Positions 1-9,305 of a DNA stretch of 55,674 nucleotides are shown one piece after another. The stretch covers positions 1-55,674 of the forward strand of contig SXWH01000217.1 of the NCBI GenBank assembly GCA_005791535.1, in the 5' to 3' direction. This DNA is from Verrucomicrobiaceae bacterium. GTDB taxonomy: Bacteria; Verrucomicrobiota; Verrucomicrobiia; Chthoniobacterales; Chthoniobacteraceae. Numbering within the stretch: the stretch's first letter is position 1; each line of letters begins with the position of its first letter. The notes below the pieces were generated by a model. The model ran no database searches, had not been told where the DNA came from, and was given only the letters and a program-made list of their open reading frames with translations. The translations under genes and the position numbers were made by a program.

Positions 1-132
1 GCGGCGCAGAGGAATCTGCACGAGGCCGGTCGCAACGCAAAGACGAGCCGCGCAGTGATCGACCAGGCGGCGGCGCAGATTATTCTCCAGGGCTGGCTAG
101 ATGCGCAGTCCATGGCCGGACCGGGGCTGTGA
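1..132 (+). CDS. C-terminal end of an unidentified protein (partial)
   Basis: An open frame enters from the left edge and ends with TGA at 130-132. The 43 visible residues are Ala/Gln/Arg rich and end in a helical-looking segment ([13 protein letters not shown]). The stop overlaps the GTG start of truA by four bases (GTGA), so this is probably the upstream, translationally coupled gene of the truA operon. The fragment is too short to assign a family. Glycosyltransferases and Fmt are common truA neighbours, but nothing in this tail proves either. Confidence 0.6.
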   Translation, partial: AAQRNLHEAGRNAKTSRAVIDQAAAQIILQGWLDAQSMAGPGL

Positions 133-890
133 GTGGCGCGTTGCAAAGGCTGAAGCTCGTCATCGCGTATGATGGCCGCCCTTTTAACGGCTGGCAGAGC
201 CAGTCGGGAGGCGGCGGCATTCAGGACCACATCGAGGCCGCGGCGGAGAAGATCGCGGGGGTTCCCGTGCGGCTCCACGGCTCCGGCCGTACGGACGCAG
301 GAGTCCACGCCCTCGGACAGGTGGCGCATTTCGACGTCGCGCTGCCGACGCATCCGCCCGACCGCTGGCAGATCGCGCTGAACGCAAACCTGCCGCCGGA
401 AATCCGGGTGCTGCGCGTGGCCCGCGCGCGCGGCGGACGGGAGGGATTCCACGCGAGGTTCTCGGCGACCGGGAAGCGGTATGTTTACCGGGTCTGGAAT
501 GATCGCTTTCTCCACCCGATGGAAATCGGCCGCGCCTGGCTGGTGCCGCACGAACTCGACTTCGACGCGCTGCGCGAAGGCGCGAAGCTGCTGACGGGGC
601 GGCACGACTTCGCGGGGTTCGCGGCAAATCGCGGCACGCCGGAAAAGGACACCGTGCGGACCATCCACGACATCCGCATTTCGCGACGCGGCCCGCTGCT
701 GACGCTTACATTCGAGGGCGATGGCTTCCTTTATAAAATGGTGCGCCTGCTCACGGGCAGCCTCATCCGCATCGCGCAGGGACGCGGCGATACGGCGTGG
801 CTGCGGTCCATTCTCGAAGGCGTGGCGCAGAAGACGCAGTTCGCCGCGCCGGCTGAAGGGCTGTTTCTGGCGCGTGTGTTTTATCGCTGA
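129..890 (+). CDS. truA: tRNA pseudouridine(38-40) synthase TruA
   Basis: Cytoplasmic enzyme that isomerises uridines 38, 39 and 40 of the tRNA anticodon stem-loop to pseudouridine. The 253-residue protein has the usual family length. It begins with the typical strand [15 protein letters not shown] and carries the catalytic motif [14 protein letters not shown] with the nucleophilic Asp at residue 56. The C-terminal half keeps the family pattern [18 protein letters not shown]. The start is a GTG that overlaps the stop of the preceding gene, which argues for coupling. No promoter is visible between the two. The assignment is secure. Confidence 0.96.
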   Translation: MSGALQRLKLVIAYDGRPFNGWQSQSGGGGIQDHIEAAAEKIAGVPVRLHGSGRTDAGVHALGQVAHFDVALPTHPPDRWQIALNANLPPEIRVLRVARARGGREGFHARFSATGKRYVYRVWNDRFLHPMEIGRAWLVPHELDFDALREGAKLLTGRHDFAGFAANRGTPEKDTVRTIHDIRISRRGPLLTLTFEGDGFLYKMVRLLTGSLIRIAQGRGDTAWLRSILEGVAQKTQFAAPAEGLFLARVFYR

Positions 891-940
891 ACAAGCGCTG
901 GCGTTCGCCGCACGAATCTGCCAGCGTCCGCGCCACTGAA

Positions 941-2701
941 ATGAACCGCGCGCTGTTTTCCCTGCTTCTCTCGCTGGCCCTCGTGCTCTCCGCCCGTGCG
1001 GAATTGATTGTGCGAAACCCCGTCGCCGGATTTGGCGGCGGCTTTGTTCCCGAGCGGTTCAATCTCCTATCCGTGGAGGTCGTGAACACCGGCGCGCAGC
1101 CATTTGAAGGCGTGATTTCGATCGACGACGGCGGCTTCAGCGGCAGTCCGGTGAAGACCTCGCAGATGCTCTTCGTTTCGCCCGGCTCGTCGCGCTGGGT
1201 GCAGTTTTATCCGTACGTGACGGGCTATCAGCGCTGGCAGATTTCGTGGCGCGACGCACAGGGCCGCGGCGATTCCATGAGCGTCCTGCGCGACGAAGAC
1301 AGCGTCCGCACAGGCGCGCCGGTGACTGTTGTTTTCAACGCACCGGATTCGCCCGTAACGCAGCAGACGCGGCTGCGTCCTTTCATGGAGAATCTTTTCC
1401 CTCCGTCCGTGACGGGCACGACGGGACTCTACGCTGCGGTGATGGATCACGTCCCGCGCTGGGATGCTCCGCGGCGGCAGGCGTTTCGCGACTGGGTGTA
1501 TCGCGGCGGCATCGTGCACCTGCTTCAGGGAGTGGACGGCAAATTCCCGGAGTTCGACGGCGAACTCGCACCGCTCAACATCACGGGGAAAAGCGGCACG
1601 TTCGGCGCCGGCCGGATCGTCCGACACGAAAAATCCCGCCAGACCATCGAGGCGAAGGATCTCGGCGAGGAACCCAAGATGCTGTCCGACGGAACCGGAC
1701 ACATGACCGATGTCTCCGGCCTGCTCGTGAACCGGCTTTCGGACATCACCCGCCCGAACATTCCGTGGCCATTCATCTACCTGCTCACGGTGCTGTATGT
1801 CGTGCTCATCGGGCCGGTGTTCTATTTCCAAAGGAAGCGCGATTATCGCGTGATGCTCGGCGCGTTTGTCGGAACCGTCGCGCTTTTCGCGTGGCTCTTC
1901 ACCGTCGTGGGACGCCGCGGGTACGGCGAGCAGCAGGTCATTCACACCGTGGGATACGCGGAATCGCTCGGCGGGAACCGTCACCTCGTCACGCAATGGA
2001 TGCACGCCTTCGCGACGAGCAGCGGCAAATACAATTTCCAGTACCCGGCCGGAGGAGGTCACGCATACGCCACACTCACGAGCTCCGGCACGGTCCGGGC
2101 GGACGTCGTGGCCGGAGCCGAGGCTGCGCTTCATGCGGAAATTCCGTTGTTTTCCGCGCGACCGTTTGTGCATGGAGGAACGCTCGCCGCGGATGATACG
2201 AGCGTTGAAATCACCGCGTGGGAAGCCCCGGACCGGCTGGAGAAGTTCCGCATCAAACCCAACGCGAACTTTCCGAAGAACGTGAAGTCCATGTACGCAG
2301 TTCACCGGAGACGGGTGTATGACATGACGCCGAACGGGAACGAGTGGGTCGCGGAAAGCGGGGCGAACTCCAAGGACATCGACTCATTCACCGACGGCCA
2401 GCAGTTCAATTACTACGGCTACTACAGCTTCGACGGAGAGCATGATCCCAACGCCCCGAAGACCGTCCGACTTGAGAGACGGCTTTCGGATTTGGGCACG
2501 CTCTTCACCGGCATGCTCACGGGCTCGAAAGCGCACATGCGGCAGAGAATCAGCACCCCGGACCCTGGCGCGGATACGATCCGGCTTTTCACCTACGCGC
2601 AAGTTTCCGAGGCGTGGCCGATGCCGGCGGCCAATTTTCAGTTTGGCGGCGGCTACATCCTTTACTCCCAGACCCTCCAAAATCCTGCACCTTCCAAATA
2701 A
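941..2701 (+). CDS. exported membrane protein upstream of an ABC exporter
   Basis: A 586-residue protein of no family that I can name with confidence. It has an N-terminal signal peptide (hydrophobic residues 4-20, cleavage after ARA), an extracytoplasmic domain of about 250 residues, two adjacent membrane helices at about residues 272-325 (PFIYLLTVLYVVLIGPVFYF, then a KRDYR cytoplasmic turn), and a second large domain after them. The stop lies 16 bp before the ABC ATPase, so the four genes from here to 6743 probably form one transcript. Membrane proteins with this layout often sit beside ABC-2 exporters as accessory subunits; that role is inferred from position only. Confidence 0.75.
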   Translation: MNRALFSLLLSLALVLSARAELIVRNPVAGFGGGFVPERFNLLSVEVVNTGAQPFEGVISIDDGGFSGSPVKTSQMLFVSPGSSRWVQFYPYVTGYQRWQISWRDAQGRGDSMSVLRDEDSVRTGAPVTVVFNAPDSPVTQQTRLRPFMENLFPPSVTGTTGLYAAVMDHVPRWDAPRRQAFRDWVYRGGIVHLLQGVDGKFPEFDGELAPLNITGKSGTFGAGRIVRHEKSRQTIEAKDLGEEPKMLSDGTGHMTDVSGLLVNRLSDITRPNIPWPFIYLLTVLYVVLIGPVFYFQRKRDYRVMLGAFVGTVALFAWLFTVVGRRGYGEQQVIHTVGYAESLGGNRHLVTQWMHAFATSSGKYNFQYPAGGGHAYATLTSSGTVRADVVAGAEAALHAEIPLFSARPFVHGGTLAADDTSVEITAWEAPDRLEKFRIKPNANFPKNVKSMYAVHRRRVYDMTPNGNEWVAESGANSKDIDSFTDGQQFNYYGYYSFDGEHDPNAPKTVRLERRLSDLGTLFTGMLTGSKAHMRQRISTPDPGADTIRLFTYAQVSEAWPMPAANFQFGGGYILYSQTLQNPAPSK

Positions 2702-2717
2702 CCACGAACCAGTAATC

Positions 2718-3674
2718 ATGAGCGATTCTCCAGCCATCGAAATCTCCGGGCTCCGGCACGCGTACAAAAGCCACGTCGCAGTGTCGAACGTCACGTTCAC
2801 CGTCGGGCAAAAAAGCATCCATGGCTTTGTGGGCCCGAATGGCGCGGGCAAGACGACGACCTTGAAAGTGCTCGCCACGCTGCTCGCGCCGCAGACGGGA
2901 AAGGTGCACGTCTTCGGACAGGACATCGTCCGCGACCGCAACCTCGTCCGCCGCCGCATCGGCTACATGCCGGACCATTTCTCGATGTACCGGCAGATGA
3001 CGGTATTCGAGTACCTCGATTTCTTCGGCGCCGCGTACGGGCTGAACCAGAAGCAGCGTGACCAGACGATCGGCGACGTCCTCGCGCTGACTGATATGGC
3101 CGGACGGCGGAACGATTACATCCAGGGACTCTCGCGCGGAATGCAGCAGCGCGTGAGCCTCGCACGCGTGCTCGTTCACGATCCCGACCTCCTCCTCCTC
3201 GACGAACCGGCGAGCGGACTCGACCCACGCGCGCGCATTGAGTTGATGGAGATTCTTCAGGAACTCCGCAGCCTCGGAAAGACGATCTTCATCTCCAGCC
3301 ACATCCTCAGCGAACTCGCCACCCTTTGCGACAGCGTGACGATTCTGGATCGCGGTCAGGTGAAATACACGGGAGCGATGCGCGGCCTCATCTCGGCCAC
3401 GGAAGGCGACATCACGGGATACATCCTCACGCTCGCAACGGAGCACACGGGCCTTCTGCAGACGCTCTCCGCGCTGCCGGGAGTGACGGCGGCAAAGCAG
3501 ATGGAAGCCGGCGAGTTCCGATACTCGGTGCAGTTTGATAAAACGCGCATCGGCCCCAATGCGGTGCTGCACGCGGCGCTGTCGGTGGAGGCGCAGATTG
3601 TGGCATTCCAGGAGGACGTGAAGCATCTGAACGATGCCTTCATGGACCTCACCGATCCCGGCGTCCGGACATGA
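2718..3674 (+). CDS. ABC-2 type exporter ATP-binding protein
   Basis: ATPase subunit of 318 residues that would power the two membrane permeases encoded just downstream. The nucleotide-binding domain is complete: Walker A GPNGAGKT at residues 39-46, a Q-loop region, the signature LSRGMQQRV, Walker B LLLLDEP followed by the D-loop SGLDPRA, and the switch histidine in ISSH. A C-terminal extension of about 90 residues follows, as in exporters of the CcmA/NatA type. The ATG at 2718 was chosen because it begins the conserved domain; an upstream extension would overlap the preceding gene. The stop overlaps the next ATG (ATGA). The substrate is unknown. Confidence 0.93.
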   Translation: MSDSPAIEISGLRHAYKSHVAVSNVTFTVGQKSIHGFVGPNGAGKTTTLKVLATLLAPQTGKVHVFGQDIVRDRNLVRRRIGYMPDHFSMYRQMTVFEYLDFFGAAYGLNQKQRDQTIGDVLALTDMAGRRNDYIQGLSRGMQQRVSLARVLVHDPDLLLLDEPASGLDPRARIELMEILQELRSLGKTIFISSHILSELATLCDSVTILDRGQVKYTGAMRGLISATEGDITGYILTLATEHTGLLQTLSALPGVTAAKQMEAGEFRYSVQFDKTRIGPNAVLHAALSVEAQIVAFQEDVKHLNDAFMDLTDPGVRT

Positions 3675-5209
3675 TCCGCCCGATTTTCGCACTCTTCATC
3701 CGCTCCATTCGCGAGGACAACCGCGCGAAGTTCACGCCCATTGCACGCGCGGCGCTCGTGCTGGTGATCCTGTTTTTCCTCGCGATCAATCACCGCAACT
3801 TCGCCCGCCAGCCCGCGCCGGGGTTGCAGGTGTTTTTCCTCGTGATGGTGATCAACCTCTTCGGCCTCGTGCTCGGTGGAATCACGGCGTTTTGCTCCGC
3901 AATCACCGAGGAAAAGGAGGACGACACGCTCGGGCTCCTGCGCATGACGAACCTCAGTCCGGTCGCCATTCTCTTCGGAAAAGGGCTCAGTCGGTTCGTT
4001 GGCGGAATGCTTCTGATCGTTGCGCAGATTCCGTTCTCCCTGCTTTGCGTGACGCTCGGCGGCGTCTCGGGCGAGCAGATTCTCTCGGGATACGCGGTGC
4101 TCATCGCCACGCTGTTCTTCCTTTGCAATCTAGGGCTGCTCATGTCCGTGATCTGCAGGAAAACAGGCGTCGCCGTGGCTCTGACACTATTCGTCGGAAC
4201 TGTCATATACGTCGGTGGCCCCATCGCTTACATCTCGACGTTAGAGTTCGGCCGCAGTCAGCCATCAGGCGTCTGGAGCGATGTATTCGCATATCTGCTC
4301 GCAAACAATCCGCTCTACCAACTTGGCACGATGGTCTTCGGCGCCGCCGGCCGCGGAATGCCTTTGACGGTGAGTCCGTGGACCTTCAACGGTATCGGAG
4401 GAGTATCCTTCTTCCTTCTCGCCTGGGCGCTGTTTGGGCGCTTCTGCTCCGGAACCGCGGAGACTGCTCCACGCCGGAAAAAATCGGCGAAAGGGGCGAA
4501 GCTGTTGCGCGCACCACGACCCGACGGATGGGCGATCGCCTGGAAGGATTTCTGGTTCCTCCAAGGTGGGCGGCGCGGACTCATTTCCCGCTTCATCGGC
4601 TACGCAGTCCTGGTCTTCGGCTTCGTCGGCCTCGTCACGTTCAACAACAACTACATGGAGTCCGACGATATCGGAGAAATGATGATGTCATTTGCCGGAA
4701 TCGGTCTGTGCGTGGAGCTCGTGCTCGGCGCGGCCAGAATTTTCGGAATCGAGCGCCGGTGGCTGACGCTGTCGTCCCTCATCACGATCCCGATTCCGCT
4801 CGGGAGCATCATCCGTCAGAAAATCCTCGCCGCTCTGGCATCGCTGATACCGGGATTTTGCTTCGTGGTTCTGGGTGCGATGATCGCACCCGAAAGCCTG
4901 GAGGAACTATGGCGGGACATCACGCGTCGCGAAGAATCCTTCCTCGCATTCACGTACGTTGCGATTCACCTCATCAGTATTCCCCTGCTCGCATGCTGGC
5001 TGTCGCTGAAGATGCGCCGCGGTGCGGTGCCGGCTACGATCGCAATCGGATTCGTCGGCAACGTGATTTTTGCCGTGCTTCTCGATGAAGTGGCGCGCTC
5101 GTCGGACGAAGCATTTCTGCTCCTCGGCATTGTCATCCAGTTCTTCCTGTCCGTCGCGCTGATGGTGTCCATCCGCAAGCGCATCGCGCTCGCAGCCGCA
5201 GCGGACTAG
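3671..5209 (+). CDS. ABC-2 type exporter permease, copy 1
   Basis: Integral membrane protein of 512 residues with about twelve hydrophobic segments. It overlaps the ATPase gene by four bases and is surely its partner. After the first two helices it carries the cytoplasmic coupling motif AITEEKEDDTLGLLRMTNLS, followed by ILFGKGLSR and then more membrane helices. A soluble loop near residues 265-295 is rich in Arg and Lys, and a second half of six helices begins around WAIAWKDFWFL. It is paralogous over its whole length to the next gene. The transported substrate cannot be read from the sequence. Confidence 0.88.
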   Translation: MIRPIFALFIRSIREDNRAKFTPIARAALVLVILFFLAINHRNFARQPAPGLQVFFLVMVINLFGLVLGGITAFCSAITEEKEDDTLGLLRMTNLSPVAILFGKGLSRFVGGMLLIVAQIPFSLLCVTLGGVSGEQILSGYAVLIATLFFLCNLGLLMSVICRKTGVAVALTLFVGTVIYVGGPIAYISTLEFGRSQPSGVWSDVFAYLLANNPLYQLGTMVFGAAGRGMPLTVSPWTFNGIGGVSFFLLAWALFGRFCSGTAETAPRRKKSAKGAKLLRAPRPDGWAIAWKDFWFLQGGRRGLISRFIGYAVLVFGFVGLVTFNNNYMESDDIGEMMMSFAGIGLCVELVLGAARIFGIERRWLTLSSLITIPIPLGSIIRQKILAALASLIPGFCFVVLGAMIAPESLEELWRDITRREESFLAFTYVAIHLISIPLLACWLSLKMRRGAVPATIAIGFVGNVIFAVLLDEVARSSDEAFLLLGIVIQFFLSVALMVSIRKRIALAAAAD

Positions 5210-5213
5210 GTCA

Positions 5214-6743
5214 ATGCACGGAATCCTCGCTCTTTTCGTCCGCTCACTCCGCGAACAGGTCCGCGGCCCCTCTTTTGCGTGGATGCGTGCCGGACTCGCG
5301 ATTGTCGTGCTCATCACGATGATGTTTCGCGCGCGCTGGTCCGCCGGTGGCGCAGCGGGGATGGAATTTTTCGCGCCATTCGCAGTCTACAATGGACTGA
5401 TGATCATGATCGCGGCCACGAGCTACTTCGCCTCGGCCATAACGGAGGAAAAGGAGGAGCAAACACTCGGCCTCCTGCGAATGACGAATCTCAGCGCGCT
5501 GGCGATTCTCTTTGGAAAAGGAACCAGTCGCATGCTCGGAGGCATGATGCTGCTGCTCGTCCAGTTTCCGTTCGCGCTGCTCGCCGTAACCCTTGGCGGA
5601 ATGGCCCCGGAGCAGATTGCGATTTGCTACGTTCTTCTCTGCAGCTTTCTGTTTTTCTGCGCAAACCTCGGGCTCTTCGCGTCCGTCATCGCGCGCAACA
5701 ACACCCGTGCAGCGTTACTGACGGTCTTCCTCGGATGGCTGTATCTATGGAGTCCTTCGATTCTCGGATGGTTCGCAGATTTCACAGGATTCATCGGCGT
5801 ATCGAATCTCAGTTCGACGTTTTCGGATTTTCAGCGCGGTGCATTGGAATACTCCGGGTTTCGCACATTCTTTCAGGCAATCAGTATCGCATGGGGCTCC
5901 GCACCATGGCGCGGGACTTCGCTCGCATTCGGAATCGCAGGATTGGGCTTCTTCGCACTCGCGTGGGCATCGTTCGGAAGGTTTGCAGCCGACCCGCCGG
6001 AGACGAAACCGCGTGCGATCGCGAACAAATCCGCCAATTCATCCCTATCCCGCGCCGGCCGTGCGTGGCCGGACGCCATAGCGTGGAAGGATCAGCATTT
6101 CATCCACGGGGGAAGCCGAACCGCCGCAATCAAAGCGATTATCTACTTCTCGCTCGCGGTGTGGATCACCGCCAGCATGGCCGGCAATCACTGGCGCGCG
6201 ACCGAAGCGACCATCTGGACCATCTTCACCCTCTCGACACTCGTCGCGTTATTTGAGACCGCAATCGCGGGTTCGCGCGTTTTCCGGACCGAGGTTCGGG
6301 GACAGACGCTCGGCGACCTTTATGTTCTTCCGCAGGAACTCAAGGCGCTGATTCGCTCGAAACGGCGCGCGGTGCTGCATTCGCTCCTGCCGGTCGGAAG
6401 CATCATCGCCTTGTCGCTTGTATGCGGCCTGCCATCGCTCCTTACATCTGCGTTCGACAGCACCGAATCGTTCCTTGTCTTCTTTCAGGTGATTTTCCTG
6501 ATTCCCCTCGAGTTCATCTTTCATTACCGGCTCGCGGCATGGTTTTCACTGCGGCTGAAATGGGGCGGCTTCCCCGCGGCGATGGTCACCAGCTTCTTCG
6601 GCCACCTTGTGGGAATCCCGATTCTCGCAGCAAGTGTGCAAGTTGTCTTCGGCATACCACTAATCATGGCGCTGGCCGGAATGAACGCCGCACTTGCCGC
6701 CGCGATTCGGAAAATGCTCACCGAACGCGCCGCGGACGCCTGA
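5214..6743 (+). CDS. ABC-2 type exporter permease, copy 2
   Basis: Integral membrane protein of 509 residues starting four bases after the stop of its paralogue. It has the same order of elements: MHGILALFVRSLREQ at the N-terminus, the coupling motif AITEEKEEQTLGLLRMTNLS, ILFGKGTSR, GGMMLLLVQFPFALLAVTLGG, a basic soluble loop and a second membrane half beginning at DAIAWKDQHFI. The pair most likely forms a heterodimeric channel with the upstream ATPase. The gene ends four bases before the convergent SGNH hydrolase. Confidence 0.88.
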   Translation: MHGILALFVRSLREQVRGPSFAWMRAGLAIVVLITMMFRARWSAGGAAGMEFFAPFAVYNGLMIMIAATSYFASAITEEKEEQTLGLLRMTNLSALAILFGKGTSRMLGGMMLLLVQFPFALLAVTLGGMAPEQIAICYVLLCSFLFFCANLGLFASVIARNNTRAALLTVFLGWLYLWSPSILGWFADFTGFIGVSNLSSTFSDFQRGALEYSGFRTFFQAISIAWGSAPWRGTSLAFGIAGLGFFALAWASFGRFAADPPETKPRAIANKSANSSLSRAGRAWPDAIAWKDQHFIHGGSRTAAIKAIIYFSLAVWITASMAGNHWRATEATIWTIFTLSTLVALFETAIAGSRVFRTEVRGQTLGDLYVLPQELKALIRSKRRAVLHSLLPVGSIIALSLVCGLPSLLTSAFDSTESFLVFFQVIFLIPLEFIFHYRLAAWFSLRLKWGGFPAAMVTSFFGHLVGIPILAASVQVVFGIPLIMALAGMNAALAAAIRKMLTERAADA

Positions 6744-6747
6744 TGGT

Positions 6748-7683
6748 CTACTTCGCCTTCGCAGTCGCCCGAATCTCAAGTTCAAGTTCGGCGGCTTTGT
6801 CGGTCGCAGCCTCCAGCGGCAACCCCTTTGCCATGCCGGGACGCTTGTGGCCCGCGGCATTCAGATAAGCATCCGCGAGAATACGCCCGCGCTGCCGGAC
6901 TCGTTTGCGCAACTCCGCGGGCACTGACGCGGGGTCAAACTCCTGCCCGAGCCCCTTCAGCAGAGCGACTGCCAGCACGCGATGGCCCTCGTCGTTCGGG
7001 TGCACGCCGTCGCCCGCGAATGTGAATGTCGCATTCGATTTGCGGGCCGACGCAATTGCATCGGCCATTGCCGTGTGGGTGTCGATGACACGCCAGCCCT
7101 GCGATTTCCACTGCTCCACAAGCCAGGCGGAATAACGGTCGAGCACGCCGTTGTAGCCGTCGAACATATCTCCATCCTTTGTCAAATCCGCCGGCTTTAC
7201 GCGCTTCGCAATCGGCACCGAATCAAACACCGGTGGCGTGAGATGAATGATGTCCGCGCCCGCCGCCTTCACTTTTGCACGAAGCTTTTCGATGCCCGCT
7301 CGATACGCGGCGAAGCGCGCTTCATCGAACGGAAGGTAGATTCCGCAATTCATCCCGTAGCACGCAAACACGACGTCCGGCTTCACGGTCGCGAGAACCC
7401 GGTCGAGCCTCTCGTGGACATCCGGACGCGGAAACTTCCCGCCCGCGTGACCTGCCTCGCTGAGACCGCTCACGGTCTCGCTCGGCAAACCGCAATTAAC
7501 GACCTCGAACTTGCGATCAGAAAATTTCGTAAACAGAAACGACTCGAATTCATCCACGTACTGGCCGGCGTAAGTGATGCTGTCGCCGATAAACAGAATG
7601 CGCTTTTTTCCGGGCAGGAATTCATCGGCACGCGCGCCGCAAATGCAGATCAGAATGAGGAGAAGGCGGGTGAATATTCGCAT
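6748..7683 (-). CDS. secreted SGNH/GDSL-family hydrolase
   Basis: A 311-residue esterase/lipase-fold protein, probably periplasmic. The ATG at 7683 gives a signal peptide (MRIFTRLLLILICICGARA). Block I is ILFIGDSITYAG, with the nucleophilic Ser about 20 residues after the cleavage site. The block III region is FACYGMNCG, and block V is AGDGVHPND, which supplies the catalytic Asp and His. The substrate is unknown; relatives act on acetylated sugars or lipids. A TTG 12 bases further upstream is an alternative start but less likely. The gene is convergent with the ABC operon, with a four-base gap. Confidence 0.9.
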   Translation of the reverse strand: MRIFTRLLLILICICGARADEFLPGKKRILFIGDSITYAGQYVDEFESFLFTKFSDRKFEVVNCGLPSETVSGLSEAGHAGGKFPRPDVHERLDRVLATVKPDVVFACYGMNCGIYLPFDEARFAAYRAGIEKLRAKVKAAGADIIHLTPPVFDSVPIAKRVKPADLTKDGDMFDGYNGVLDRYSAWLVEQWKSQGWRVIDTHTAMADAIASARKSNATFTFAGDGVHPNDEGHRVLAVALLKGLGQEFDPASVPAELRKRVRQRGRILADAYLNAAGHKRPGMAKGLPLEAATDKAAELELEIRATAKAK

Positions 7684-7887
7684 ACGGAACAACAACCTCG
7701 CTCCGGCGGTTTTCGCAGTTCCTTTCTGCTCGCGGGGCGGCCGCGAAATTTTAGCAGTTCCTTTTTGTCACACGGCCCGCGAACGGCTAGACACGCGGAC
7801 GTCGTGAACAGAACCGCTCACGCAAAGTTTTTGTCAACCCGCCCGGGCTGTCTAACATTCCCGGAAATTTCGATAGTGAATTCATCA

Positions 7888-9069
7888 ATGGACGAAGTCC
7901 GCGCACAGAACAAATTCCACTGCCCGAGTTGCGGCGCCGAAGCCGTCTGGAACCCGGCAAAGCAGATGCTCGTTTGCAATTACTGCGGCACCAGCGCGCC
8001 AATGCAACCGGGCGAAACCGGCGGCGAGGTTACGGAGAACTGCCTCATCACCGCATTGCGAAACATCGATCCGGACCATCGCGGTTGGGCCACAGCCACG
8101 CGTTCAGTGAAGTGCCAGAGTTGCCAGGCGATTACGGTTTTCGAGCCCTCGCGCGCAGCCCAACGCTGCGACTTCTGCGGCTCGGCGAGCATCATTCCGG
8201 TCGACGAGCAACTCCGGCCCATCCGGCCCGAGTCGGTGCTGGAATTCAAGATCAGCGAGGTCAACGTCCGCGAATCCATCCGGCAGTGGTATGGCTCCCG
8301 TTGGTTTGCGCCAAACAAGCTCGCAACCAAGGCTCTGACCGACACGGTGAAAGGAATCTACATCCCATACTGGACTTTCGACGCACAAGTTGCGGCCGAT
8401 TGGACAGCCATGTCCGGCGATTACTATTACGAAACCGAGAGTTACACCGACTCGAATGGCAACCGCCAGACCCGGCAGGTCCGCAAAGTCCGCTGGTATC
8501 CGTCCAGCGGGCATCTTGATCACTTTTTCGATGACGAGCTTGTCCCGGCCACGCGCGGTGTCGATTCGACACTCCTTCGCAAAGTGGAACCGTTCCCGAC
8601 GCTTCAGGATCTCAAGCCCTACGACTCGGGATTCCTGAGCGGATGGATTGTCGAACAATATCAGATCGACCTCGTTGCCGCAGCCCAGAGCGCACAGAAC
8701 ACCATGGAGCAGAAAACACGGTCGCTTTGCGCGAGTCAGGTTCCCGGAGACACGCACCGCGACTTGCAGGTGGACGCGGATTTTTCCGGGCAAACGTTCA
8801 AGCACATCCTCGTTCCGGTATGGCTGCTTTCCTATGACTACGGACACAAGAGCTATCAAGTCGTGGTGAACGGCTACACCGGCACCATCGCCGGAAAGTA
8901 TCCGAAGAGCTGGGTGAAAATCACGCTGCTCATACTGGCAATTCTGGCCGTCATCGGTGTCATCGCAGCGCTTTCAAATGCAAGCGGAGGAAGCTCCCAC
9001 CGGACGAAGGAGAGCTATCCACCCATCGAGCGCGACCGGAATCTTCCCGGTCGGCTGCATTTCAACTGA
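7888..9069 (+). CDS. double zinc-ribbon protein with C-terminal membrane anchor
   Basis: A 393-residue protein with two rubredoxin-like zinc ribbons. The first uses Cys 12/15 and Cys 30/33 (CPSCG...CNYCG); the second uses Cys 76/79 and Cys 94/97 (CQSCQ...CDFCG). A middle region of about 220 residues contains aromatic-rich strands (SGDYYYETESYTD), and a single hydrophobic helix (ITLLILAILAVIGVIAAL) lies near the C-terminus. Proteins of this layout are often annotated as TFIIB-type zinc-ribbon or PriA-like zinc-finger proteins, but no helicase domain is present and the function is unknown. The open frame runs far upstream, yet that part lies antisense to the hydrolase gene; the ATG at 7888 directly precedes the first ribbon. 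The gene is two bases from yacG. Confidence 0.82.
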   Translation: MDEVRAQNKFHCPSCGAEAVWNPAKQMLVCNYCGTSAPMQPGETGGEVTENCLITALRNIDPDHRGWATATRSVKCQSCQAITVFEPSRAAQRCDFCGSASIIPVDEQLRPIRPESVLEFKISEVNVRESIRQWYGSRWFAPNKLATKALTDTVKGIYIPYWTFDAQVAADWTAMSGDYYYETESYTDSNGNRQTRQVRKVRWYPSSGHLDHFFDDELVPATRGVDSTLLRKVEPFPTLQDLKPYDSGFLSGWIVEQYQIDLVAAAQSAQNTMEQKTRSLCASQVPGDTHRDLQVDADFSGQTFKHILVPVWLLSYDYGHKSYQVVVNGYTGTIAGKYPKSWVKITLLILAILAVIGVIAALSNASGGSSHRTKESYPPIERDRNLPGRLHFN

Positions 9070-9071
9070 GC

Positions 9072-9293
9072 ATGAGTGCGGGCCCGAAAACGAAACTCAA
9101 ATGCTCGACGTGTGGACGTCCGGCGGACTTTTTTGCACCGCCGATGGGGCCATTCTGCTCCGACCGCTGCAAGATGGTTGACCTCGGAAAATGGCTCGGC
9201 GAGGAATACAAAGTCAGCGAACCACTTCGGCCCGACCATTTCGCAGATTACGCCGACATGGAAGGACCGGAACTCGATCAGCCCGGACGCTGA
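9072..9293 (+). CDS. yacG: YacG-type zinc-finger protein (DNA gyrase inhibitor family)
   Basis: A 73-residue zinc protein. The four ligands are visible as CSTCGRP and FCSDRCK, followed by the diagnostic string MVDLGKWLGEEYKV. The length and the acidic C-terminal tail (DYADMEGPELDQ) fit the family. In Escherichia coli the homologue binds GyrB and blocks DNA binding. Here the gene starts two bases after the stop of the zinc-ribbon membrane protein, so the two are co-transcribed. Known homologues are often next to coaE, which is not the case here. Confidence 0.9.
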   Translation: MSAGPKTKLKCSTCGRPADFFAPPMGPFCSDRCKMVDLGKWLGEEYKVSEPLRPDHFADYADMEGPELDQPGR

Positions 9294-9305
9294 GAATACG
9301 TAAAG

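Noticed and set aside
1067..2305. 412-codon minus-strand open frame
   Set aside because: Antisense to the exported membrane protein gene, no motif, composition typical of a shadow frame.
6982..7887. N-terminal extension of the zinc-ribbon protein
   Set aside because: The extension is antisense to the SGNH hydrolase gene and has no homology; the zinc-ribbon homology begins at the ATG at 7888.
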